Below are positions 17,835 to 26,027 of a stretch of DNA of 64,000 nt, piece after piece (the first letter of the stretch is position 1; the number at the start of each line of letters is the position of its first letter). The notes below the pieces were generated by a model. It was not told where the DNA came from and searched no databases. It saw only the letters and a program-made list of their open reading frames with translations. A program made the position numbers and the translations under genes. The stretch comes from Anaerolineae bacterium (lineage in GTDB: Bacteria > Chloroflexota > Anaerolineae > 4572-78 > J111), in NCBI GenBank assembly GCA_022071955.1, contig JAJVIM010000004.1:1-64000 (forward strand), in the 5' to 3' direction.

Positions 17835-17872
17835 ATTCTTTCGCCTGAAGAATTTGATTCTTTCGCCTGAAG
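17835..17872. repeat. 16-bp direct repeat in a divergent promoter region
   Basis: ATTCTTTCGCCTGAAG occurs at 17835-17850 and again at 17857-17872, a 22-bp period, i.e. two helical turns. It lies between the divergent alcohol dehydrogenase and glycosyltransferase genes and could be a tandem regulator site. Confidence 0.7.
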
Positions 17873-17952
17873 TTACCAACCCGCGTCCGGGCAACAAAGG
17901 CCGGGAGTGTGAGGAGCAACCGCCACCGCCAATATGACAATCTTTTCGGCAT

Positions 17953-17965
17953 GGTATAAAATACC
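17953..17965. promoter_or_regulatory. dyad over a possible -10 box upstream of the GT4 gene
   Basis: GGTAT-AAA-ATACC is a perfect dyad that covers TATAAA (17955-17960). With an ATGACA-like box about 15 bp upstream, transcription would start only about 5 nt before the ATG at 17972, giving a nearly leaderless mRNA. Weak evidence. Confidence 0.35.
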
Positions 17966-17971
17966 AGCTCT

Positions 17972-19324
17972 ATGCGCATACTGATCATCAACTACGAATT
18001 TCCCCCCATTGGCGCTGGCGGGGGTAAAGCCAGCCAAAAAATAGCCGGCTGCCTGGTCGATATGGGCCATCAGGTGCGGGTAATCACCAGCCGTCCCACC
18101 CAGCTTTATACGCTGTTTGGCAACCTGTCGCTGCTGTTGGGTGTTGGTTTTTGGATTTATCTGACCTACATTAAATTTGCTTTTAACAAAGACATCAGCG
18201 ACCACGGTTTTACCATTTTGGGCACGCTGCTGCTGCTGACCGGCTTTATTTTGCGCAACACCGGCCTCACCTGGGAACTGACCAACCCCATCCGCGGCCT
18301 GAAATCGCTGGAATTTGTGGACGGAGCCGAAGTGCATCGCATTCCGGTGTTGCGCCAGCGGCAGGATTACTGCTCAACCTTTGAAATGGGCACTTTTATG
18401 CTCAGCGCCATGTGGTTTGGTATGTTTCATGTCCGCGAGTTCAACCCCGATGTCGTCCACGTTTTTTTTGGCATTCCCGATGGCCCTATCGGCTGGTTTT
18501 TGAAGCGAATGTACGGCGTGCCGTATCTCATCTCTTTGCGCGGGGCCGACGTGCCTTCGGAAGAGGTGAAGCGCTTTGCCAAACATTACAAGGTGCTCCG
18601 TCCGCTGGTGAAAGCGTTGTGGAAGGATGCCGATGCCGTGGTGGCGGTCTCCAACGGGCTGCGCGAGTACGCCACCCAAACCACGCCGGATCTGCCCATC
18701 GAGGTCATCCCCAACGCCATCGAGTTGTCTGTTTTTATGCCGCCGTCCCACAAAAATAGCGATGGCCCAACCCGGCTTTTGTTTGTGGGCCGCTTCAACG
18801 CGTTTAAAAATGTAGAGACGCTGGTCAATGCCGCCGGCCAACTGTTGCAGGCCGGCGAAACCAATTTTGAGCTGCAACTCATTGGCGAGGGCCAGCGTCG
18901 GGCCAACGTCGAACGGCTGGTCATCGAGCGCGGGTTAACCCGTCACGTGCAACTGCTGGGCTGGGTTGAGCGGGATCGATTGGTGGATTACTACCGCCGG
19001 GCCGATGTCTTTGTGACCGCCACCACCTGGGAAGGTATGCCCAACACCGTGCTCGAAGGCATGGCCTGCGGGCTGCCGGTGGTGGCCACCCGCGCCTCCG
19101 GGCTGGAAGAACTGGTGCGCGATGGCGTCAACGGCTATCTGGTTGACCTCAACGATACCAACGCCCTGGCCAACAAGCTGGCGGCGCTGATCAACAACCC
19201 CTACGAGCGGCAGCGCATGGGCAAAGAAAGCCGCAAAATCGCCGAGCGCGAGTTTGCCTGGGAATACATCGCCGCCCAGTACGTAGAAATTTACCAGCGG
19301 ATTACCAGCGCCCAAGCCTCGTGA
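17972..19324 (+). CDS. GT4-family glycosyltransferase with inserted membrane hairpin
   Basis: 450 residues. The GT-B fold is seen from the N-terminal ILIINYEFPPIGAGGGKASQKIA, the central PYLISLRGADVPS and PIEVIPNAIELSVF, and the C-terminal nucleotide-sugar site (TTWEGMPNTVLEGMACGLPVVAT, the E-x7-E type motif). Residues about 45-108 form an insertion with two hydrophobic helices (LFGNLSLLLGVGFWIYLTYI and FTILGTLLLLTGFIL) between the first and second strands of the N domain. That is not usual for GT4 enzymes and would tether it to the membrane. It overlaps the next gene by 4 nt and heads a four-gene cluster of envelope glycosylation genes. Confidence 0.85.
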   Translation: MRILIINYEFPPIGAGGGKASQKIAGCLVDMGHQVRVITSRPTQLYTLFGNLSLLLGVGFWIYLTYIKFAFNKDISDHGFTILGTLLLLTGFILRNTGLTWELTNPIRGLKSLEFVDGAEVHRIPVLRQRQDYCSTFEMGTFMLSAMWFGMFHVREFNPDVVHVFFGIPDGPIGWFLKRMYGVPYLISLRGADVPSEEVKRFAKHYKVLRPLVKALWKDADAVVAVSNGLREYATQTTPDLPIEVIPNAIELSVFMPPSHKNSDGPTRLLFVGRFNAFKNVETLVNAAGQLLQAGETNFELQLIGEGQRRANVERLVIERGLTRHVQLLGWVERDRLVDYYRRADVFVTATTWEGMPNTVLEGMACGLPVVATRASGLEELVRDGVNGYLVDLNDTNALANKLAALINNPYERQRMGKESRKIAEREFAWEYIAAQYVEIYQRITSAQAS

Positions 19325-21444
19325 TGCGACTGCCAACCTTTGTTTTGATCATTCTTATCCTGGCCGGGCTGGCCCTGCGGCTGTTCTACCTCACCTCCAG
19401 CCACCCTTTTTTTGACGAATACACCACCGTGCTGGCGGCGCGGCAGATTTTGCGTTTTGGTTGGCCGTTGTTGCCCTCCGGCCTGTTTTACGAACACGGC
19501 CTGCTGGCTACCTACCTGGCTGCCCCGTTCACCGCGCTGTTCATCAACCAGCCGCTCGCCGAATGGCAGCCGGCTCAGTGGGGGCTGATGCTGGCCCGCT
19601 GGCCGAGCCTGCTGGTCAGCGTGGCGACCATCCCGCTGATTTTTGCCGCTGCCCGCCGGTTGCTGGCCCCGGCAGGCCCCCAATTGGCCGGCGCGGTTGG
19701 ACTGCTGGCCGCCGGTCTGTTCGCCCTCAGCCCGGAAGGGATGGTGTGGGGCGGGCGGGCGCGAATGTACGCCCTGGCCACATTTTTAGTGCTGCTCACC
19801 GTGTTGTGGGCCTATCGCGGCGCGCTGTTCCCGGCCCCGGCCCGCTATCGCTGGCTGGCGCTGGCGGCGCTGCTGGCCGCCCTGCTCACCCAGTTTGGCG
19901 CGCTGATGCTGGTGCCGCCGCTGGTTGTGGCCATGCTTGTTGTTGGCTACACCTCGCAACGGGCCGCCCAGCCTTCGCCCCCTGCCGCCTTCCGCCTTCA
20001 TCCTTCATCCTTCCGCCTTCATCCTTTTTTAGCCCGCCCCTGGTTTTTGCAGCCGGCGGTTTTAGGTGAGGGGCTGGCGCTGGTCGCCATCATCGGCCTG
20101 GCCGTTTGGGTTAAACGGCTGGGCCAGCCGCTCGGCGCGCCGGCGCTGGCTGAAGCCGATGGCGATCTTTTCAGCGAACTGGCCGGTACAATCACCTATC
20201 AAACGGCGTTTTACTTTAGCTGGCCCGAGACCGAAAAATTTTTGGCCCGCCAGTTTGGTGTGCCGCACCACCTGTGGCTGGCGCTGCTGGCCGTGGCCGG
20301 TCTGCTGCTGGCGCTGGTAGTTTTTGCCCGCCGCCAAAAGTCCATCGCGCTGCCGCTGCTGCCGGGCGGTGTTTTTGTGTGGCTTGTTTTTGGGCTGCTG
20401 GTGGTGCAGATGGTCTCTCTGCTGGAGCCGTTCCGGCGCAACCCGCGGTATATGGTGATGGTTTTACCGTTGTTTTATCTGCTTGCTGCCGCGACGGTCA
20501 TCTTTCTGTTGCGGCAGGCCGGGTCTCTTTTGGGCCGGCGCGCAAACCTGGCCGCTCACCCGCTGGCCGCGCTGGCGCTGGCAGCGTTCTTTGCCGCCGC
20601 CGGTTGGCGTGATGTGCGGGTGGCGCTGGCCACCCCGGAGCCGGCCTACGAGCAGGCTTTTGCCCGCATTGCCGCCGACTGGCAGCCCGGCGACACGTTG
20701 CTGACCATGAACGCGCCCGCCGCCGAGCTGTATTTGGGCCGGCTCGATGGCTTTACCGTGCAAAATGACGCCGACCAGTTTTTGCTCAACGCCGGCGCCG
20801 CCCCAATTGACCGTTGGGTGGGCGCGCCGTGGCTGGGCAGCGCGGCCCAATTTAACGCCGCGCTCAACGCCTCGCCTCGCGTCTGGTATGTTACCGACAC
20901 CATCCGCCAGCCGGTTTATTTTCGCGGCGACTGGCAGGCCGTGGTTAACACCCAACTGGAGCCGGTTTGGGCCGGCGACAACGCGCTGCTTTATCGCACC
21001 GCGCCCAACCGCATGCCGCTGCCTGCCAGCCCGGCCGCGCGGCTTAACGCCAACTTTGATAACGCCATTCGGCTTTTGGGCGTTACGCTCAACAAAAGCC
21101 AACTCGCCACTCGCCACTCGCCACTTGCTATCGTTTTATTCTGGCAGCCCCAAATTCCAATCCACGTCGATTACACTGTTTTTCTCCACCTGCGCAACGC
21201 CGCCGGCCAAACCGTGGCCCAACGCGACAGCCAGCCGCTCGATGGGGCGTACCCCACCAGCCAGTGGCAGTCCGGCGAAACGGTCATCGATCCGCTGACC
21301 CTGCCGCTGCCGCCCGATTTGCCGCCCGGCCCGTACCGGCTGGTGGCCGGCTTGTACCGGCTCGACACCGGCCAACGGCTGCCCGTGGCCAACGATACCT
21401 CCGGTGAAAACGCTGTCGATTTAGGGGAGGTGACGCTGCCATGA
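19321..21444 (+). CDS. GT39/ArnT-like membrane glycosyltransferase
   Basis: 707 residues, GTG-ATG start overlapping the GT4 stop. It has an acidic motif in the first external loop (HPFFDEYTTVLAARQI), as expected for the GT-C fold, and about ten hydrophobic segments. A soluble C-terminal domain begins at about residue 440. It should transfer a sugar from a lipid-linked donor at the outer face of the membrane; donor and acceptor are unknown. Two low-complexity inserts are encoded by heptamer repeats: FRLHPSSFRLHP (about residues 227-238) and SQLATRHSPLA (about residues 594-604). Confidence 0.85.
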   Translation: MMRLPTFVLIILILAGLALRLFYLTSSHPFFDEYTTVLAARQILRFGWPLLPSGLFYEHGLLATYLAAPFTALFINQPLAEWQPAQWGLMLARWPSLLVSVATIPLIFAAARRLLAPAGPQLAGAVGLLAAGLFALSPEGMVWGGRARMYALATFLVLLTVLWAYRGALFPAPARYRWLALAALLAALLTQFGALMLVPPLVVAMLVVGYTSQRAAQPSPPAAFRLHPSSFRLHPFLARPWFLQPAVLGEGLALVAIIGLAVWVKRLGQPLGAPALAEADGDLFSELAGTITYQTAFYFSWPETEKFLARQFGVPHHLWLALLAVAGLLLALVVFARRQKSIALPLLPGGVFVWLVFGLLVVQMVSLLEPFRRNPRYMVMVLPLFYLLAAATVIFLLRQAGSLLGRRANLAAHPLAALALAAFFAAAGWRDVRVALATPEPAYEQAFARIAADWQPGDTLLTMNAPAAELYLGRLDGFTVQNDADQFLLNAGAAPIDRWVGAPWLGSAAQFNAALNASPRVWYVTDTIRQPVYFRGDWQAVVNTQLEPVWAGDNALLYRTAPNRMPLPASPAARLNANFDNAIRLLGVTLNKSQLATRHSPLAIVLFWQPQIPIHVDYTVFLHLRNAAGQTVAQRDSQPLDGAYPTSQWQSGETVIDPLTLPLPPDLPPGPYRLVAGLYRLDTGQRLPVANDTSGENAVDLGEVTLP

Positions 21445-23510
21445 GCCAGTTTCGCCGCCCCGGTTTGATCGCCGGGCTGCTGTTTGGGCTGGCGCTGCTG
21501 CCCCGGCTGCCCGGTTTGGGCCGGTTTCTCACCACCGATGAGAGTTATTTTATCGCCAATGCGGGTGGGAACGTGCTCAGCGCCCTGCTGCACGGTAATT
21601 TTCGCGGCACCTATTGGCATTTTTACCCCGGCGTAACCATTAGCTGGCTGACCAACGCCGGGCTGCTGAGCCAGTATGCCGTTGAAAAGCTGCTCGGCCA
21701 GCCGCTGCCGGCCCTGCTCGATTTTGTTCGCAGCGATGTGTTGACCCTGCTGGTGGCGGCCCGGCTGCCGTTTGTGCTGCTGTCGGCGTTGGGGGTGGCG
21801 CTGGTTTATTGGCTCGCCCGCCGCCTCTTCAGCGAGCCGGTGGCGCTGTTGGCTGCGCTGCTGCTGGCGTTTGAGCCTTTCTTTGTGGCCCATTCGCGGG
21901 TGGTCCACGGCGATGCCCCCGCCGCGGTGTTTATGACCCTGTCGCTGCTGGCCCTGCTGGTCTTTGTCCAGCAGCCTTCCGCCTCCCTGCCCCCGGCACG
22001 GGGGGCATCCTTCATCCCCTGCCCCCTGCAAGGGGGTCATCCTTCATCCTTTTTGTTGCTCTCGGCGGTGAGCGGCGGGCTGGCCGCGCTGACCAAAGCG
22101 CCCGGCCAGTTTATGGCCGTGTTTGTGCTGGGTTTGAGCCTGCTGCTGGCCGCGCTCCAAATCTGGCGTGAGGGCCAGCCGGCCCGGCCGGTGCTGCTGC
22201 GCTGGCTGGCGGTGGTTGGCATCTGGGGTGGGGCGTCGTTGGCTACGTTTGTGCTGTTGTGGCCGTCAATGTGGGTCGATCCGCTGGGCACGTTGCGCCA
22301 AATGCTCGCCGAAACCTTTGGCAAGGTTGAGGCCGGCCATTTGGTTTACTTTTTGGGCCAGCCGGCGCTCGATCCCGGCCCGTGGTTTTATCCGCTGGTC
22401 ATTCCGCTGCGGCTGTCGCCGGTGGTGCTGGTGGGCGTGGCGCTGTCGCTGCTCTTTTTTGCCCCCAAACTATATTCGCGTAGCGAGATTGCTGCGCCAA
22501 ACGAGCCACAGCGCGGATTGTCACCGCTGGCGCTGCTGTGGGTGTTTGTGCTCTCGCTGCTGCTGTTTGGCACCCTCAGCCCCAAAAAGCAGGATCGCTA
22601 TCTGCTGCCGCTTTTTCCTGCGCTCGATCTGCTGGCGGCGGTCGGTTGGGCCGGGCTGATCAACCTGGCAGTGGCCAGCCTGCCGCGCCGCCCGGTGGTG
22701 CGAGCGGTAGCAGCATTGGGGCTGGTGCTGTTGCACGCGATCCCGGTGATCACCTACTACCCGTATTATCTGGCCTATTTCAACCCGCTGCTGGGCGGGC
22801 CGCGGGCCGCGGCTCAAATCACGCTCATCGGCTGGGGCGAGGGCATGGAGCAGGTGGCGGCCTATCTCAACACCAAACCCAACGCCGACCAACTCTACGT
22901 GGCGGCAACGCCGTCGCAAACACTGCTGCCCTATTTCAAAGGCAGCGGCGAAAATTTCTACACCAACGACATCGCTTTTCGGGCCGATTATGTGGTACTG
23001 TACATCGCCCAAATGCAGCGGTTGGCTCCCAGTCCGGAGATTGTGCGCTATTTTGAGGCCCAGCCGCCGGAAAAAGAGATCGAGATTGCCGGGTTGACTT
23101 ACGCCAAAATCTACCCCAACACCCGTCGCATTTTGCCGGACATCCCGCCCACGGCCACGCCGGCCAATATTGGGCTGGGCGATAAAATCCGGCTGGCCGG
23201 CTACACCATCGGCTCGCAGTCGCTATCGCTGACGCTTTATTGGCACGCGCTGGCCCCACTCAGCACCGATTACACTGTTTCGGTGCGGGCTTACGCCGCC
23301 GACGGTCGCCGGCTGGCTCAGCGGGACCAATGGCCGGTTGATGGCCTGCTGCCCACCAGCCAGTGGCGGCAGGGTGACTACGTAGCCGATACCCACCTGC
23401 TGGAATTTGCCCCGGCCGATACGCCGCTGGTTGATCGTTGGGAGGTGGTTGTTTACGATGCCGCTACCGGCCAGACGCTCGGCCAGTTGGAAATTACGAA
23501 CGACGAATAA
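21441..23510 (+). CDS. GT39-like membrane glycosyltransferase
   Basis: 689 residues, overlapping the previous gene by 4 nt (ATGA). The GT-C hallmark is the acidic TTDESYFIANAGGNV in the first large loop; many membrane segments follow and a soluble C-terminal domain ends the protein. It is paralogous to its neighbours, with a shared C-terminal pattern (LPTSQWRQGD here, YPTSQWQSGE upstream). A Pro/Ser-rich insert at about residues 183-206 (LPPARGASFIPCPLQGGHPSSF) is encoded by G/C-run and heptamer-like repeat DNA. The stop codon lies in a heptamer tract shared with the next start. Confidence 0.85.
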   Translation: MSQFRRPGLIAGLLFGLALLPRLPGLGRFLTTDESYFIANAGGNVLSALLHGNFRGTYWHFYPGVTISWLTNAGLLSQYAVEKLLGQPLPALLDFVRSDVLTLLVAARLPFVLLSALGVALVYWLARRLFSEPVALLAALLLAFEPFFVAHSRVVHGDAPAAVFMTLSLLALLVFVQQPSASLPPARGASFIPCPLQGGHPSSFLLLSAVSGGLAALTKAPGQFMAVFVLGLSLLLAALQIWREGQPARPVLLRWLAVVGIWGGASLATFVLLWPSMWVDPLGTLRQMLAETFGKVEAGHLVYFLGQPALDPGPWFYPLVIPLRLSPVVLVGVALSLLFFAPKLYSRSEIAAPNEPQRGLSPLALLWVFVLSLLLFGTLSPKKQDRYLLPLFPALDLLAAVGWAGLINLAVASLPRRPVVRAVAALGLVLLHAIPVITYYPYYLAYFNPLLGGPRAAAQITLIGWGEGMEQVAAYLNTKPNADQLYVAATPSQTLLPYFKGSGENFYTNDIAFRADYVVLYIAQMQRLAPSPEIVRYFEAQPPEKEIEIAGLTYAKIYPNTRRILPDIPPTATPANIGLGDKIRLAGYTIGSQSLSLTLYWHALAPLSTDYTVSVRAYAADGRRLAQRDQWPVDGLLPTSQWRQGDYVADTHLLEFAPADTPLVDRWEVVVYDAATGQTLGQLEITNDE

Positions 23511-23539
23511 CCAATGACGAATGACCAATGACCAATGAC
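23498..23539. repeat. heptamer repeat bridging a stop and a start codon
   Basis: Six 7-bp units (gaacgac, gaataac, caatgac, gaatgac, caatgac, caatgac) run across the stop of the upstream GT39 gene (TAA 23508-23510) and the ATG (23528) of the next. Caatgac is the reverse complement of the gtcattg phase of the 3361-3500 tract, so both belong to one repeat family. Confidence 0.85.
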
Positions 23540-25615
23540 CCGTTTAAACCAGCCGGGGTGCAATTATTCACACCCGCACGAGGCGCTGGCCCAACTCATC
23601 GCTATTTACAAATCGCCATTCTGCTGATTCTGCTGCTGGCGGCGTTTGTGCGGTTTTATCACCTGCCAACCCTGCCGCCCGGCCTCAATTTTGACGAAGC
23701 CGGCAACGGCGTGGCCGCGCTCGATGTGCTGCACGGCGATTTCAAAATCTGGTGGCGAATTGGCGGCGGCAAAGAGCCACTGTGGCCCTATCTGATCGCT
23801 GCCAGTACGGCGCTGCTGGGCCGCGTGCCGCTGGCGCTGCGCTGGCCGGCGGCGCTTACCGGCGTGCTGACTGTGGCCGCGGTTTACCCGCTGGCGCGCG
23901 TGCTGTTTCCCCGCCGCCGTGAGCTGGCGCTGTGGGCGATGCTCGGGCTGGCGTTATCGGAGTGGCCTTTGCATTTCAGCCGGCTCGGTTTTCGGGCGGT
24001 GTTGCTGCCGCTGCTGAGCGCGCTGGCCATCTATTTTCTGTGGCGCAGCTTTATTCAGCACCGAAAGGGCGCGTGGCTGGCGGCCGTTTTTTTGGCCGCG
24101 GCGGTTTACGCCTACCTGGCCGGCCGCATGTTGCCGCTGGCGGTTGCCGGTTTTGCCGCGCTGCTGTGGCTGGCCGATTGGCGGCAGAGGACGGTTCGCC
24201 GCTGGACGCCGCTGCTCCGGTTGGCGCTGGCCTTTTTTGTGTTGCTGCTGCCGTTGATCATCTACTTTGCCCGTTACCCCGCCGATTTTTCGGCGCGGGC
24301 CGGCACGGTCTCTATTTTTAACCCGGTTTGGAATCAGGGCGATCTGACCGGTACGGCCGGGCGGGTGCTGGCGTTGTCGCTGGGGACGTTTGCCGGGCTA
24401 ACCGGCGACGCCAACCCGCTGGTCAATTTGCCCGGCCAGCCGGCCGTATCGCTGCTGCTGGCTCCGTTTTTGTTAGTGGGGCTGGGGCTGAGTCTGTGGC
24501 GCGCCGTTCGCCTGTTTACCCCGGCCGGCCGCACTAAAAACCCGACCTATCTGCTGCTCATCGTTTGGGGGTCGGTAATGCTGCTGCCGGCGTTGCTGGC
24601 TCCGGAAGGTGCGCCCCACCACCTGCGATTGCTCGGTGCAATGATCCCGGCCTATTTGCTGGTGGCGCTGGGGCTGGTCACTGTTGCCGATGGTTTGGCT
24701 CGATGGCTGGCCGGGCGACCGGCACGTTTGCCAGTTGTCGCGCGCTTTGTGCTGCCGGCTGTTCTTTTTGCCGCCGTCGGCTGGCAAACCGGGCAGAATT
24801 ATTTTGTTCGCTGGCCTCAAACCGATTTCACCCTGCCGTTTGATCTGTACGCCACCCGGCTGGCCGCAGACATTGCCCGGGCCGATGCCCGCGCCGGCTA
24901 CGTGCTGCCAATGGACATTCGCGCCGGAGCCGAAGCCCGCCATTACACGCTGGATTATTTGCTGGCCGATACGCCCGCCGCTTACACCTACCTGCCGGTT
25001 GGTGATGATGCCGGCGCTATTTTGAGCCGGGCCGCGGCTGGCAAAGACCAGCTCAAAGTTGTGCGCTGGACCGCCGACAAGCACCGCGAGGCCGATGCCA
25101 AAGAGATTGTCACCTTTTTGCTGGCGCAGGCCGGCCGGTTAACCGGGCAGGAGTCGTTTCCGGTGTACAACATTGAAACCTACGCCCTGCGGCCCGGGGC
25201 CACGTTTGTGCTGCCGCAGCCCAACCGGCCCATCGGCGCTAATTTTGACAACCTGTTGCAACTCGATGCGGTTTATCTGCCGCCGGCCGCCGCGCCGGGC
25301 GGCTGGCTGCCGCTGGCGATGACGCTGTCGCCGCTGGCCAAAATGGACACCGACACCAAAGCCTCGGTGCGGCTGGTCTCACCCGCCGGCGAGCGGCTGG
25401 CTCAAATTGACCGGACGCTGTTGCACAATTTCCATCAGGGCACGTCGCTCTGGCCGCCGGAGCCGGTCACCGAATATTACCTGCTGCCCGTGCCGCCCGA
25501 TGCCGCGCCCGGCGATTACGCCGTGACAGTAGTTTTTTATCGACCGGATACGCTGGCGCCGCTGGTGGCCGCCGGCCAGGCCGAAGTGGCGCTCGGTACG
25601 GTGCGGGTTGACTAA
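23528..25615 (+). CDS. GT39-like membrane glycosyltransferase
   Basis: 695 residues, third of three tandem GT-C enzymes. The first loop carries LNFDEAGNGVAALDVLHGDF, then FKIWWRIGGGKEPLWPYLIA, and roughly ten membrane segments follow. A soluble C-terminal domain (from about residue 430) ends with a beta-rich part (WPPEPVTEYYLLPVPPDAAPGDYAVTV) like that of the upstream paralogues. The ATG lies inside the heptamer repeat and has no Shine-Dalgarno, so translation may depend on coupling to the upstream gene or start at a nearby codon. Confidence 0.82.
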   Translation: MTNDPFKPAGVQLFTPARGAGPTHRYLQIAILLILLLAAFVRFYHLPTLPPGLNFDEAGNGVAALDVLHGDFKIWWRIGGGKEPLWPYLIAASTALLGRVPLALRWPAALTGVLTVAAVYPLARVLFPRRRELALWAMLGLALSEWPLHFSRLGFRAVLLPLLSALAIYFLWRSFIQHRKGAWLAAVFLAAAVYAYLAGRMLPLAVAGFAALLWLADWRQRTVRRWTPLLRLALAFFVLLLPLIIYFARYPADFSARAGTVSIFNPVWNQGDLTGTAGRVLALSLGTFAGLTGDANPLVNLPGQPAVSLLLAPFLLVGLGLSLWRAVRLFTPAGRTKNPTYLLLIVWGSVMLLPALLAPEGAPHHLRLLGAMIPAYLLVALGLVTVADGLARWLAGRPARLPVVARFVLPAVLFAAVGWQTGQNYFVRWPQTDFTLPFDLYATRLAADIARADARAGYVLPMDIRAGAEARHYTLDYLLADTPAAYTYLPVGDDAGAILSRAAAGKDQLKVVRWTADKHREADAKEIVTFLLAQAGRLTGQESFPVYNIETYALRPGATFVLPQPNRPIGANFDNLLQLDAVYLPPAAAPGGWLPLAMTLSPLAKMDTDTKASVRLVSPAGERLAQIDRTLLHNFHQGTSLWPPEPVTEYYLLPVPPDAAPGDYAVTVVFYRPDTLAPLVAAGQAEVALGTVRVD

Positions 25616-26027
25616 CTTTTTTGGCCCATCCCCCCTGGTCCTCGTTCGAAGCCTGCCCGAAGGGTGCTTCCCAAAGGGAAGAGGGGAAATGACGCCAAAT
25701 TCCCAAGTTTCCTCTCCCCGCTTGCGGTTTATCGTTACATATAAGTAGGGTAAGTGGAAAATTAAGTAGAATTATGCAGCCCCCACCCCCTACCCCCACC
25801 CCCATTTTGGGGGAGGGGAAAACATTACGTGGTCAGTTTGGGGCGGTTTTGCCGCCCCAAACTGACCACAAAAGTCAAATCCCCCTTCTCCCCGCCGGGG
25901 AGAAGGGGGGTAGGGGGGATGAGGGGCGAAAAAGGTTGCCCGACTTGTGTGTAAGGCATAGCGCTTGCGGGGGCGGGGGTATGCTTACGACGGTTACACC
26001 TTGAGTTGGGCTTTGATAAGCCGATTT
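25616..26027. repeat. intergenic G/C-run repeats and a perfect 18-bp hairpin; left edge of the mobile element
   Basis: No gene seen. It contains the inverted copy of the window-start repeat (25776-25853), a perfect 18-bp stem GTGGTCAGTTTGGGGCGG (25829-25846) with a TTTTG loop and its complement (25852-25869), and a G/C-run dyad at 25879-25920. The attachment site of the serine recombinase should lie here or close to it, but its left end cannot be placed without an uninterrupted relative. Confidence 0.7.
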
